Source: Microbacter margulisiae (GTDB lineage: Bacteria > Bacteroidota > Bacteroidia > Bacteroidales > Paludibacteraceae). From it: a DNA stretch of 64,000 nucleotides. The stretch's first letter is position 1. Each line of letters opens with the position of its first letter. The notes under the pieces are model-generated. The model was given only the letters and a program-made list of their open reading frames with translations. It ran no database searches and had not been told where the DNA came from. A program made the translations under genes and the position numbers. Positions 16,571 to 24,543 of this stretch are shown here, piece after piece. Location of the stretch: NCBI RefSeq assembly GCF_014192515.1, contig NZ_JACHYB010000001.1, positions 2,108,001 through 2,172,000 on the forward strand, in the 5' to 3' direction.

Positions 16571-17074
16571 ATGAATAAAGTTGCTAAAGCATTAATCAAC
16601 AAACGGTTTTACATCCTCATTGCATTGGGTATTGGCGTCTATCTGACTGTTTCAATGCTTCATATCTCGTTGTGGTATGTAGTGGGAGCAGGCGTTTTGC
16701 TCGGCGTCATCTTTGGCAAGGTGTTCTGTCGATGGGTCTGTCCGATGGGATTGATCATGGAGTTACTGATGAGTTTCAGTCCCGACACGAAAGTGCAGCA
16801 GATGTATCAATACCACAAGATCGGATGTCCTATCGCATGGATTTCGGGATGGCTGAACCGGATGTCTCTGTTTCATATCAACTTAAAGACAGACAGTTGC
16901 AAGAGTTGTGGCCTGTGCGATAAGAAATGCTACATTGTGGCCATGGAACCGACAAAATACAGTCTGTATAAACCGGATAAGATTAATCCGGGCAACAGCT
17001 ATACCTGTTCAAAATGTTTGCAGTGTGTGGCAGCTTGCCCCAACGGAAGCCTGAAGTACAAAGTCAGAAAATGA
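16571..17074 (+). CDS. NapH/MauN-like membrane 4Fe-4S protein
   Basis: A 167-residue protein with two N-terminal membrane helices (FYILIALGIGVYLTVSML; LWYVVGAGVLLGVIFG), a CRWVCPMG motif typical of NapH/RdxA/CcoG proteins after helix 2, and two ferredoxin clusters: CKSCGLCDKKC and CSKCLQCVAACP. NapH-type proteins pass electrons between quinol and periplasmic or cytosolic partners. It is half the size of NapH (which has four helices). As the last gene of the thioredoxin operon it may supply or drain electrons for the reductase. Confidence 0.88.
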   Translation: MNKVAKALINKRFYILIALGIGVYLTVSMLHISLWYVVGAGVLLGVIFGKVFCRWVCPMGLIMELLMSFSPDTKVQQMYQYHKIGCPIAWISGWLNRMSLFHINLKTDSCKSCGLCDKKCYIVAMEPTKYSLYKPDKINPGNSYTCSKCLQCVAACPNGSLKYKVRK

Positions 17075-17111
17075 TATTCTTTCGGAAGTTGTGTTTATAG
17101 ATATGAGCCGA

Positions 17112-17146
17112 GGGAGGAGATGATTCGTTGTCTTCTCCCTTTTTAT
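17112..17146 (+). terminator. Terminator of the OsmC-thioredoxin operon
   Basis: GGGAGGAGA (17112-17120) pairs with TCTTCTCCC (17131-17139), one G-T pair, followed directly by TTTTTATTT. It ends just before the convergent Crp/Fnr gene. Confidence 0.75.
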
Positions 17147-17155
17147 TTCCGGTCG

Positions 17156-17863
17156 TTAGCCTTTCTGGCTGATTTGCTGCAGAAGTTCTTCGTTCAGGAT
17201 GGTGATTTCTTTTCCGCTTTGATCGATAATATGCGCTGAATGGAATTCGCCTAAAATGCGGCTGACGCTTTCGCGTGAAATCCCCATCCAGTCGCCTAAT
17301 TCCTGACGGGAGAATGGAAGGACAAATGTCTGAGCGTTGTAAATCTCATGGGAGAAATAGAGAAGGGCGTCGGCAACCCTGCCGTTGGCTTGTTTTTGGG
17401 CCAGATTCAGCGACACCTGAAAGCTCTTAATCTCGTTTTGACTTAGCTCCAGAATAATCTTGTAGGCGAAGTCGCCGTTTTCCAGAATGAATTTTTTGAA
17501 AACATGGATGTCAATGAAGCATGCAACTGTCGGTTCGATGGCTGTAGCCGAAAACCGGTTGATTGAATTTCCCAAAACTCCCGGCAGGCATAAATAGGAG
17601 GGAGCCTTTGTGAGTCTCAGAATACGGTCTTTTGAGAAATTATCGGTATGAATCTTCACTAAACCGCGTCGTAGATAAACCACATTGGTAGAGATTGCAT
17701 TTTCTTTAAAAATGATCTCACCCGGTTTGAACTCCACCTGAGAACAATGATCCGTTAACTCGTCCAGTTGATTTTTTATCAGCTTAACGGAGGAGTCTGA
17801 TTGTAAAACACATTGTTGACACGCTGTTTTTTGCATTGCAGATTCTTGGTTTCGAATAGTCAA
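17156..17863 (-). CDS. Crp/Fnr-family regulator 2, FNR-like N-terminal cysteines
   Basis: A 235-residue regulator. It has an N-terminal CQQC pair (Cys15, Cys18) plus Cys40, Cys92 and Cys115, so an FNR-type Fe-S or thiol sensor is possible though the spacing differs from E. coli FNR. The DNA-binding helix reads GISRESVSRILGEF; its R-E-x-x-x-R matches the CRP residues that read TGTGA. A TGTGAT-N4-ATCACA site lies 19 bases upstream of the start, between this gene and the divergent DsrE-Qmo operon. It probably represses itself and controls that operon. A second in-frame ATG exists at codon 10. Confidence 0.9.
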   Translation of the reverse strand: MTIRNQESAMQKTACQQCVLQSDSSVKLIKNQLDELTDHCSQVEFKPGEIIFKENAISTNVVYLRRGLVKIHTDNFSKDRILRLTKAPSYLCLPGVLGNSINRFSATAIEPTVACFIDIHVFKKFILENGDFAYKIILELSQNEIKSFQVSLNLAQKQANGRVADALLYFSHEIYNAQTFVLPFSRQELGDWMGISRESVSRILGEFHSAHIIDQSGKEITILNEELLQQISQKG

Positions 17864-17881
17864 AATGGATCATAGGTATAA

Positions 17882-17897
17882 TGTGATACATATCACA
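17882..17897. promoter_or_regulatory. CRP-type operator TGTGAT-N4-ATCACA
   Basis: TGTGAT (17882-17887) and ATCACA (17892-17897) form a perfect 6-bp dyad around ACAT, fitting the TGTGA-N6-TCACA consensus. It lies 19 bases before the regulator start and about 75 bases upstream of the expected start from the -7-like TACTTTTG (17952-17959) of the DsrE-Qmo operon. Confidence 0.7.
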
Positions 17898-18060
17898 AAT
17901 ATCGTTATAAAATCTCACATTTATTCCATTAATTAAATAATTATTTCAGCATACTTTTGTTGTCGAAAAAGGTTAGGATAATTTATGCATAACCCATACC
18001 CGGAGTTGCTCTGGTTATCTTTATTAATAGCTTAAATATCAATCTATAAACACATTTATT

Positions 18061-18609
18061 ATGGCAAACGATTTAGAAGCGCAAGTTAAACAACTTGAGG
18101 CACAATTAAAAGCGCTACAGGAAGGACAACCGAAAGATCAGCTCTCGATGATTGTCTTTTCCGGCGATTTGGATAAAGTTCTTGCTGCATTTATCATTGC
18201 TACCGGAGCCCGCGCAATGGATATGGAAGTAAAAATGTTTTTTACCTTCTGGGCTACACCAGTATTACGTGCAAAAAACAAAAAAGGAGGCAAGAAAGAT
18301 TTCATGTCATCCATGCTTGGATGCATGCTGCCTAAAGGAAGCACACAGACAAAACTTTCAAAACTGAACATGTGTGGCATGGGAACCAACATGCTGAAAT
18401 CGGTGATGAAAAAGAAAAATGTTGCCTCGCTGGAGTCATTGATAGAAACAGCCGGAGAGCTGGGCGTTGAAATTGCCATTTGCCAAATGAGTATGGATCT
18501 GATGGGATTCAAAAAAGATGAAATGATCGACTATCCTTATTTATCCTACGTGGGAGTTGGCACCTATCTTTCGGATGCACAAGAAAGCAAAATACAGTTA
18601 TTCATTTAA
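18061..18609 (+). CDS. DsrE/DsrF/DrsH-like sulfur-carrier-family protein
   Basis: A 182-residue DsrE-fold protein (DsrE/F/H-like, sometimes called peroxiredoxin-family DrsE). It opens with a coiled-coil-like stretch (DLEAQVKQLEAQLKALQE, 4-21), then SMIVFSGDLDKVLAAFIIATGARAM and MFFTFWATPVLR. Candidate persulfide cysteines are in MLGCML, LNMCGMG and IAICQMSM; the last corresponds to the conserved DsrE cysteine in similar proteins. It heads the operon with tusA 18 bases downstream. DsrE-TusA pairs hand persulfide sulfur to oxidising or reducing complexes. Confidence 0.88.
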   Translation: MANDLEAQVKQLEAQLKALQEGQPKDQLSMIVFSGDLDKVLAAFIIATGARAMDMEVKMFFTFWATPVLRAKNKKGGKKDFMSSMLGCMLPKGSTQTKLSKLNMCGMGTNMLKSVMKKKNVASLESLIETAGELGVEIAICQMSMDLMGFKKDEMIDYPYLSYVGVGTYLSDAQESKIQLFI

Positions 18610-18627
18610 AAACAAGGAGATAAAGCT

Positions 18628-18876
18628 ATGACAGTAGAAGAATTAAAAGCACTGAAGAGTGACAAAGTAGTTGATGCACGTGGGACAGCCTGCCCGGGTC
18701 CGCTTTTGGCAGCAAAAAAAGCCATTGGTGATATTCAGGCCGGACAAGTTATGGAAATCCTTTCGGCTGACGAAGGAACCAAGAGCGATATTCCAAAGTG
18801 GGCTAAGAAACAAAGCTTCGAATATCTGGGTTCGATTGACGAAGATGGCATGTTCCGCTTATTCTTAAAAAAGTAA
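18628..18876 (+). CDS. tusA: TusA-family sulfur carrier
   Basis: An 82-residue TusA/SirA/YeeD-fold protein with the single active cysteine in the conserved CPGP motif (DARGTACPGPLLAAKKAI) and the late SDIPKWAKKQ segment. TusA carries persulfide sulfur between cytosolic enzymes. It lies between DsrE and MvhD/QmoAB-like genes, not beside tusBCDE, so its job is more likely sulfur trafficking to the Hdr-like complex than tRNA thiolation. That assignment is inference. The gap to the next gene is only seven bases. Confidence 0.92.
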   Translation: MTVEELKALKSDKVVDARGTACPGPLLAAKKAIGDIQAGQVMEILSADEGTKSDIPKWAKKQSFEYLGSIDEDGMFRLFLKK

Positions 18877-18883
18877 CGTACGT

Positions 18884-19276
18884 ATGAGCACTAAACCAAA
18901 GATTTTGGTTTTCTCGACCGAAAAAATCTCTGATCCCGCGATAGACCTCGCGGGATTATTAAAAAAACACTATCCCAATACCGTTTATACCATAAGTGTT
19001 CCCTGCTCGAGCGGCATCAAACCGAGATGGATCATGCAGGCTTATGAAAAAGGATTTGACGGCGTGTTTATCGCCGCCGACGGTACAGATTGCCCTTATG
19101 GGGAGTCATGTGTGGATAAGACATCCGCTATCATTGCGGTAACACATCAAATGATGAAGGAAAAAGGGCTGAAGCCATCGCAATTGAAAATGGCGGCTCT
19201 ATGCTCGGTGTGTGCCGATCCTTTCGTTGCACACATTAAAAATTTCATGAAAGAACTTGCCAATAAAGATAATTAA
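18884..19276 (+). CDS. MvhD-like iron-sulfur electron-transfer subunit
   Basis: A 130-residue protein of the MvhD/hydrogenase-delta family (MvhD binds a [2Fe-2S] cluster and passes electrons to HdrA). Cysteines occur in SVPCSSGIK, DGTDCPYGESCVDK and AALCSVCADPF, the pattern of the family. In QmoB of sulfate reducers this domain is fused to the C-terminus of an HdrA-like protein; here it is a separate gene just before two HdrA-like genes. Two bases separate it from the next start. Confidence 0.9.
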   Translation: MSTKPKILVFSTEKISDPAIDLAGLLKKHYPNTVYTISVPCSSGIKPRWIMQAYEKGFDGVFIAADGTDCPYGESCVDKTSAIIAVTHQMMKEKGLKPSQLKMAALCSVCADPFVAHIKNFMKELANKDN

Positions 19277-19278
19277 TT

Positions 19279-20601
19279 ATGACAGATAATCAGAATGCTG
19301 CCGCAACCTGCCTGGACGAGACACGCTTTGACGTCATGGTGATTGGGGCCGGGATTGCAGGGGCTGAATCGGCGCTTAAACTTGGCGACATGGGATATAA
19401 AGTTCTTTTAGTGGAAAAAGAACCTTCAATCGGCGGGAAAATGATCCTGTTGAGCAAAGTATTCCCCACACTGGATTGCGCTGCTTGTATCACTACTCCG
19501 AAAGTATCGGAAACAGCCAGACACCCGAACATCACCATCCATACCCTGACTGAGGTAGAGACGATTCATCGCAATGGCGATCGTCATTTTTCGGTTCAAT
19601 TGAAAAAGAAACCACGCTATGTTGTTGAAAAAGATTGTACCGGTTGCCAGGAGTGTGAAGCAGTTTGTCCGGTCATCACCAAAGATCAGTTTCAGTTCAA
19701 TCTGACAGCCCGTAAAGCTGTTTATATCCCCTTTAATATTGCCAATCCGCGTATTGCTTTGATTGATATTGACAACTGTATGCTTTGCGGTGCTTGCGAG
19801 AAAGCCTGCCCGTCAGGATGTATCGATTTTACCCAAAAGGAACAACAACTGCAAATCACCGCTAAATCCATCATTGTAGCCACAGGATTCAAACTTTTTG
19901 ATCCGATCTCCATCGAACGGTATGGATACGGACGCTATAAAAACGTGATCACATCCATGCAAATGGAACGTGAGTTAGCTCCTACCCGGCCTTTCAATAA
20001 CGTATTGCGTCCGTCAGACGGAAAAATCCCTGACAAGATTGCTTATGTTTTCTGTACCGGGTCACGTGACCACACGGTTGGCAATCCGATATGCTCCCAG
20101 GTTTGTTGCATGTACTCCACCAAGCAGGCACAATTGCTGATGGGGGCATTGCCTATGGCCGACATCTCCCTTTATTACATCAATATCCGTGCTTTCGGCA
20201 AAGGCTACAACGAGTTTTACCTGCAAGCCAAAGACATGGGGGCTAACTATGTAAAAGGAAAAATAGGAAAGATTACTGAAAAAGAAAACGGGAACCTGAT
20301 TCTCCGTTTCGAAGATATTGCAACGGGAAAAGTCACTGAAAGAGAACACGACCTGGTCGTTTTGTCGGTAGGTTTACTGGCTAATCCGGCTATTGTCAAA
20401 GCGTTCAAAGATGAGAAGCTTGAGTTGGACGCCATCAATTACGTTCAACAGCCGAACATGCTTCAAAGTCCCGCACAGACCTCCATCGAAGGCGTATTTG
20501 TCGCCGGAACGGCAACGGGGCCGATGGATATTCCCGATACGATTATGTCGGCAGGCGCCGCAGCTACTGAAACATCAAGCTATTTAACCAGATTGTCATG
20601 A
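19279..20601 (+). CDS. QmoA-like (HdrA-type) flavoprotein
   Basis: A 440-residue HdrA-family protein of QmoA size. The N-terminal FAD site is VMVIGAGIAGAESALKLG, followed by FPTLDCAACITTPK (HdrA-specific cysteines). Two [4Fe-4S] sites follow: CTGCQECEAVCP (about 117-128) and CMLCGACEKACP (about 164-175). It also has the motifs VFCTGSRD and CSQVCCMYSTKQAQ, and ends with an FAD segment GVFVAGTATGPMDIPDT. In Desulfovibrio, QmoA works with QmoB and QmoC to move electrons between menaquinol and APS reductase. Here the stop overlaps the next ATG (ATGA). Confidence 0.9.
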   Translation: MTDNQNAAATCLDETRFDVMVIGAGIAGAESALKLGDMGYKVLLVEKEPSIGGKMILLSKVFPTLDCAACITTPKVSETARHPNITIHTLTEVETIHRNGDRHFSVQLKKKPRYVVEKDCTGCQECEAVCPVITKDQFQFNLTARKAVYIPFNIANPRIALIDIDNCMLCGACEKACPSGCIDFTQKEQQLQITAKSIIVATGFKLFDPISIERYGYGRYKNVITSMQMERELAPTRPFNNVLRPSDGKIPDKIAYVFCTGSRDHTVGNPICSQVCCMYSTKQAQLLMGALPMADISLYYINIRAFGKGYNEFYLQAKDMGANYVKGKIGKITEKENGNLILRFEDIATGKVTEREHDLVVLSVGLLANPAIVKAFKDEKLELDAINYVQQPNMLQSPAQTSIEGVFVAGTATGPMDIPDTIMSAGAAATETSSYLTRLS

Positions 20602-22538
20602 AGAAAAAGATAGGTGTTTATGTGTGCCATTGCGGAGGCAACATATCCGATTATGTAGATATTGAAAAGGTCAAAGCAGCCGTTAAGGACGAAGCAGATG
20701 TGTTTTTAGTCAAAAACACGCTGTTTGCCTGTGCCGACTCTTCCCAGAAGATGATGGAAGACGATATCAAGGCGCAAGGGTTGGATGCCATGGTGGTTGC
20801 ATCATGCTCGCCAAAACTCCACCTGAATACGTTCCGTGGGGTTGCAAGCCGTGCAGGATTGAACCCGTATAATTATGTTCAGGTAAATATCCGTGAACAA
20901 AATTCATGGGCACACTCCGACAATCCCGCAGGCGCTACCGAGAAAGCCATTCAATTGGTCAAAGCCGGCATCGCCAGAGCAAAAGAATCTGAAGCGTTGA
21001 CCTCCATGAAGATTCCTACTACCAATGCTGTAGCTGTTATTGGTGCGGGTATCGGGGGAATGCGTACAGCTTTGGGATTAGCAGATATGGGAACCGAAGT
21101 CTATCTGATTGAGAAATCATTCTTTGTAGGCGGACGTACGGCTCAATGGGGAACAGTTGCTCCCAACAACGACAAGGGAGATGTTTTAACAGCCGGTTTG
21201 TTTGCCGAAATCCAAAAAAGAAGCAACATCAAATTGTTTACCGGAGCCGAGTTGATCGAGAAAAGCGGCAGTGTGGGCAATTTTGATATTAAAATCAGGA
21301 TTCGTCCCCGTGGTTTTCAGGGCAATGCTACTACCAGCGAAATAGAAAGCGCTGTCAAAGCATGTCCGGTATCAACAGCCGACGAGTTTAATTTTGGACT
21401 TACCCAACGCAAGGCAATCTTTATTCCACAAAAGGGACAATTCCCGCAACAGCCTGCTATTGACGAAGCACTTTGTAACCAATGCGGCGCATGTTCAAAA
21501 ATCAATCCGGCATTTCAACCTGCCTCGACAGCAGAAGAAGTGCTGACATTGCACATCGGTGGATTTGTTGCCAATACCGGTTTCGATCCTTATGAACCTC
21601 CTAAAGGAGAATATGGCTATGGTGAAATCGAGAATGTCATTACGTTGCCCCAATTCAAACGTTTGATTGAGTTGAACGATAAAGAATTGGTGTTCAAAGG
21701 AAAGAAGGTAAAGAAAATTGCCTATATCTATTGTGTCGGAAGCCGTCAGGATGATGATGAAGGAAACAATAAATATTGCTCGCGTTATTGCTGTACCTCA
21801 GCAACACACACGGGTGTGACGGTGAAGAATAAATATAAGGATGTTCTCAATTATCATTTCAACCGTGGCATTCGTACTTATGGGAAAGCCGAACTGATTT
21901 ATGGTCAGGCTTCGCGTCAGGGCGATGTCTTCCTGCAGTTTACGCTTGATAGTATTCCTCAGGTTGAACGGAGGAATAACAAGACGTATGTAAAAGTCAA
22001 GGATATTCTTACTGCCGGAAAGATAATTGAAACAGACGCTGACCTGGTTGTATTGGTAACGGCAATGGTTCCGCGCGAAAATGAGGAGCTTGGCCATTTG
22101 CTGAAGATTCCTGAAGGGCGTGATCATTTCTTCAACGAGATTCACATGAAACTGAAACCGGTGGAAACGGTGATTGATGGAGTGATGATTGCAGGAACCT
22201 GCCAGGCACCGAAAAACATTCTTGAGACATTGAATTCGTCAATGGCTGCTGCTGCAAAAGTAAACTCGGTACTTACCAAAGGTGAAATGGCGCTCGAGCC
22301 TACGTTGGCTATGGTGAATCCCGGCGCTTGTACATGGTGTGGCAAATGTGCCGAAGCATGTCCTTTTGATGCTATTGTCCAGGTGGATAATGACGGGAAG
22401 TTGGTGGCCAAGGTTAATGAGTCTAACTGTAAAGGGTGTGGCATGTGTACTCCTGTGTGCCCGACTGATGCCATTGATTTGGCCGGCTATACCAACGCAC
22501 AGATTGGAGCGATGATTGATGCATTAGCAGAATTATAA
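20598..22538 (+). CDS. QmoB/HdrA-like flavoprotein, full-length
   Basis: A 646-residue HdrA-type protein: N-terminal cysteine cluster (VYVCHCGGN and VVASCSPKLH), FAD site AVIGAGIGGMRTALGLADMG (about 149-168), YCVGSRQ and CSRYCCTSATH motifs, and two C-terminal [4Fe-4S] clusters (CTWCGKCAEACP, CKGCGMCTPVCP). The middle cluster is degenerate: CNQCGACSKINP lacks the fourth cysteine. Compared with QmoB it has no MvhD tail, which is supplied by the separate gene at 18884. HdrA proteins can bifurcate electrons; the truncated cluster and Qmo-type neighbours make confurcation with quinone another possibility. Confidence 0.9.
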   Translation: MKKKIGVYVCHCGGNISDYVDIEKVKAAVKDEADVFLVKNTLFACADSSQKMMEDDIKAQGLDAMVVASCSPKLHLNTFRGVASRAGLNPYNYVQVNIREQNSWAHSDNPAGATEKAIQLVKAGIARAKESEALTSMKIPTTNAVAVIGAGIGGMRTALGLADMGTEVYLIEKSFFVGGRTAQWGTVAPNNDKGDVLTAGLFAEIQKRSNIKLFTGAELIEKSGSVGNFDIKIRIRPRGFQGNATTSEIESAVKACPVSTADEFNFGLTQRKAIFIPQKGQFPQQPAIDEALCNQCGACSKINPAFQPASTAEEVLTLHIGGFVANTGFDPYEPPKGEYGYGEIENVITLPQFKRLIELNDKELVFKGKKVKKIAYIYCVGSRQDDDEGNNKYCSRYCCTSATHTGVTVKNKYKDVLNYHFNRGIRTYGKAELIYGQASRQGDVFLQFTLDSIPQVERRNNKTYVKVKDILTAGKIIETDADLVVLVTAMVPRENEELGHLLKIPEGRDHFFNEIHMKLKPVETVIDGVMIAGTCQAPKNILETLNSSMAAAAKVNSVLTKGEMALEPTLAMVNPGACTWCGKCAEACPFDAIVQVDNDGKLVAKVNESNCKGCGMCTPVCPTDAIDLAGYTNAQIGAMIDALAEL

Positions 22539-22550
22539 AACGATGATGCA

Positions 22551-22829
22551 ATGGAAAAGAAAGAAAGAACAATAGATATCATTAAGCAGGAGCGAAAAGT
22601 CTCTGCCGAGGTGCTGGAAGAGCGGAAGATCTATAGCAGAAACCGCAAGGCAATCATGGAAGTGTTGAAGGAAGGCCCGAAGACCATTCCCCAGGTAGCC
22701 GCCGAAACAAAGCTGTCTTTGCCTGACACTACCTATTTTATGATGGTGTTATTCAAGTTTGGCGACATTGTCGTAGAGAGCTTAGACGATATGGATGAGT
22801 ATTATTTTTATGAATTGAAAAAGAAATAA
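22551..22829 (+). CDS. Small winged-helix-like protein inside the Qmo-like operon
   Basis: A 92-residue protein I do not recognise by name. The first third is charged and helical (MEKKERTIDIIKQERKVSAEVLEERKIYSRN). The rest looks like a winged helix: AIMEVLKEGPKTIPQVAAETKLSLPDTTYFMMVLFKFGDIVVE then a wing DMDEYYFYELKKK. There are no cysteines. It sits 12 bases after the QmoB-like gene and three bases before the QmoC-like gene, so it is co-translated with the complex. It may be a structural subunit that reuses the HTH fold rather than a regulator. Confidence 0.75.
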   Translation: MEKKERTIDIIKQERKVSAEVLEERKIYSRNRKAIMEVLKEGPKTIPQVAAETKLSLPDTTYFMMVLFKFGDIVVESLDDMDEYYFYELKKK

Positions 22830-22832
22830 GTC

Positions 22833-23885
22833 ATGGCATTGATACAACCGGAACTGACGAAAGAACTCAAAAAATACGGAGCCTCTGATCTGGATGCTTG
22901 CTATAATTGTGGAACATGTACCTCCGTCTGTTCCCTCTCTTCTGAGGATAACTCATTTCCCCGCGAAATGGTTCGATACAGTGTGTTAGGGCTTGAAGAC
23001 GATCTGAAATCGTCACTGAAACCCTGGCTTTGTTACTATTGTGGACAATGTACCACAAACTGCCCGCAGGAAGCTGCTCCCGGCGAACTGATGATGTCAC
23101 TGCGCCGTTGGTTGACTGCAAAGTATGACTGGACAGGCTTATCGGGACTATTCTATAAATCATGGCCGCTTACCGTACTTGGTTTTATTTTGATCCTTGC
23201 TGCTGAGATTGGATTTGCCGCCCGTTTGCATTTCCATATCGACCGCATCATGCATTATGGCCATTATTTCGAGATGTTTTCTATTTTAGGCGTATTTACT
23301 GTTATTTTGTTGCCGAATATTATCCGGATGTGGTATTTCACCATTCTCAAACGGAAGATCAAGGCGCCTCTCAAAGCATACTATACAGCGATCTCCGATT
23401 TGTTCGTACATATGTTTACGCAAAAGCGTTCATTGGATTGCGAAGACAACAAATTCCGCTGGCTTGAACACTTTGTCCTGGTACTGGGTTATCTAAGCTT
23501 GCTTTTCACCACGGTTTTCCTGAATTGGTTTGAAACCAACAATTTGTTTATCAACATTCTGGGCTACGTGGAAAGTATTGTCATCTTTGTGGTGACATTT
23601 GATTTCGTGCTGAGCCGTATCAAGAAAAATAAAGAGATGAACAAACGTTCACAACCTTCCGACTGGTTCTTTGTGATCTGGCTCTTCTTTATGGGAGTCA
23701 CTGCTTTCGTTGTTCGCCTGTTTATCGACCTGAACCTTATCGAAACCAATAGCTGGATTTACCTGTTCCACCTGATGATTCTCGGACAATGGGCATTGAT
23801 CATTGTTCCTTTCGGGAAATGGACACACTTCCTGTACCGCTCTTTTGGCATGTATTTCGCTAAAATTGAAGAATTGGCCAAGTAG
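22833..23885 (+). CDS. QmoC-like subunit: HdrC ferredoxin domain fused to HdrE-type membrane domain
   Basis: A 350-residue protein. Residues about 20-90 hold two HdrC-type [4Fe-4S] sites (CYNCGTCTSVCS and CYYCGQCTTNCP). Residues about 110-340 hold five or six membrane helices with histidines suited to haem b (for example HFHIDRIMHYGHY, WLEHFVLVLGY, YLFHLMILGQW). This is the QmoC/HdrC-HdrE architecture, which links cytosolic Hdr-like flavoproteins to the quinone pool. It closes the operon and is followed by a terminator. Confidence 0.9.
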   Translation: MALIQPELTKELKKYGASDLDACYNCGTCTSVCSLSSEDNSFPREMVRYSVLGLEDDLKSSLKPWLCYYCGQCTTNCPQEAAPGELMMSLRRWLTAKYDWTGLSGLFYKSWPLTVLGFILILAAEIGFAARLHFHIDRIMHYGHYFEMFSILGVFTVILLPNIIRMWYFTILKRKIKAPLKAYYTAISDLFVHMFTQKRSLDCEDNKFRWLEHFVLVLGYLSLLFTTVFLNWFETNNLFINILGYVESIVIFVVTFDFVLSRIKKNKEMNKRSQPSDWFFVIWLFFMGVTAFVVRLFIDLNLIETNSWIYLFHLMILGQWALIIVPFGKWTHFLYRSFGMYFAKIEELAK

Positions 23886-23907
23886 AAGCATCATACTCTT
23901 TATATGC

Positions 23908-23950
23908 AAAACGCCTCCATGATCTGTAGAAAGTCATAGAGGCGTTTTTT
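23908..23950 (+). terminator. Terminator of the DsrE-Qmo operon
   Basis: AAAACGCCTC (23908-23917) pairs with GAGGCGTTTT (23939-23948), with an inner ATGA/TCAT match, then further T. A classical intrinsic terminator 22 bases after the last stop. Confidence 0.9.
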
Positions 23951-23977
23951 ATTATAAAAGGAGAGCTCCATTATAAT

Positions 23978-24516
23978 GTATGCCTACGATGATGTGCCTT
24001 TGATTCAAGATATATTTGCAGGCTCCAGATCATCAATAAGGGAATAAGGTTTGTCTGTCCTTAATGTGATATTTTTCTACTAAGGTTTAGTTCCTTCCAA
24101 AATAAGGTTTTTACTAATGCAATCACATCATTTTTAATTTGAACGCATTACAGCTTAACAGGAATGGATAGCTTTTTTCTAATTTCATTGCTGACAAACT
24201 TATGCCTGAACCTTATTGTATGGGTTCCCCTTAGTAGAAAATAAGCCCACACAACAATTGACCTTATTCCCTTATTTCTAGTATTCAAAGTATGCCTACG
24301 ATGATGTGCCTTTTAATTCAAGATATATTTATAGGCTCTAGATATTATATCAATAAGGGAATAAGGTTTGTCTGTCCTTAATGTGATATTTTTCTACTAA
24401 GGTTTAGTTCCTTCCAAAATAAGGTTTTTACTAATGCAATCATATCATTTTTAATTTGAACGCATTACAGCTTAACAGGAATGGATAGCTTTTTTCTAAT
24501 TTCATTGCTGACAAAC
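23978..24516. repeat. Tandem duplication of a 312-bp non-coding unit (1.7 copies)
   Basis: The sequence starting GTATGCCTACGATGATGTGCC at 23978 restarts at 24290; copy 1 is 23978-24289 and partial copy 2 is 24290-24516. Most differences are single bases and a few short indels. Within the unit ATAAGGGAATAAGGT (24041 on) has an inverted counterpart ACCTTATTCCCTTAT at 24261-24275, and TTTTCTACTAAGG is inverted as CCTTAGTAGAAAA at 24229-24241. No gene is present. It fills the space between the Qmo-like operon and the next gene. Confidence 0.85.
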
Positions 24517-24543
24517 CGGATCAGGTAATGATGCCGGATCCTT

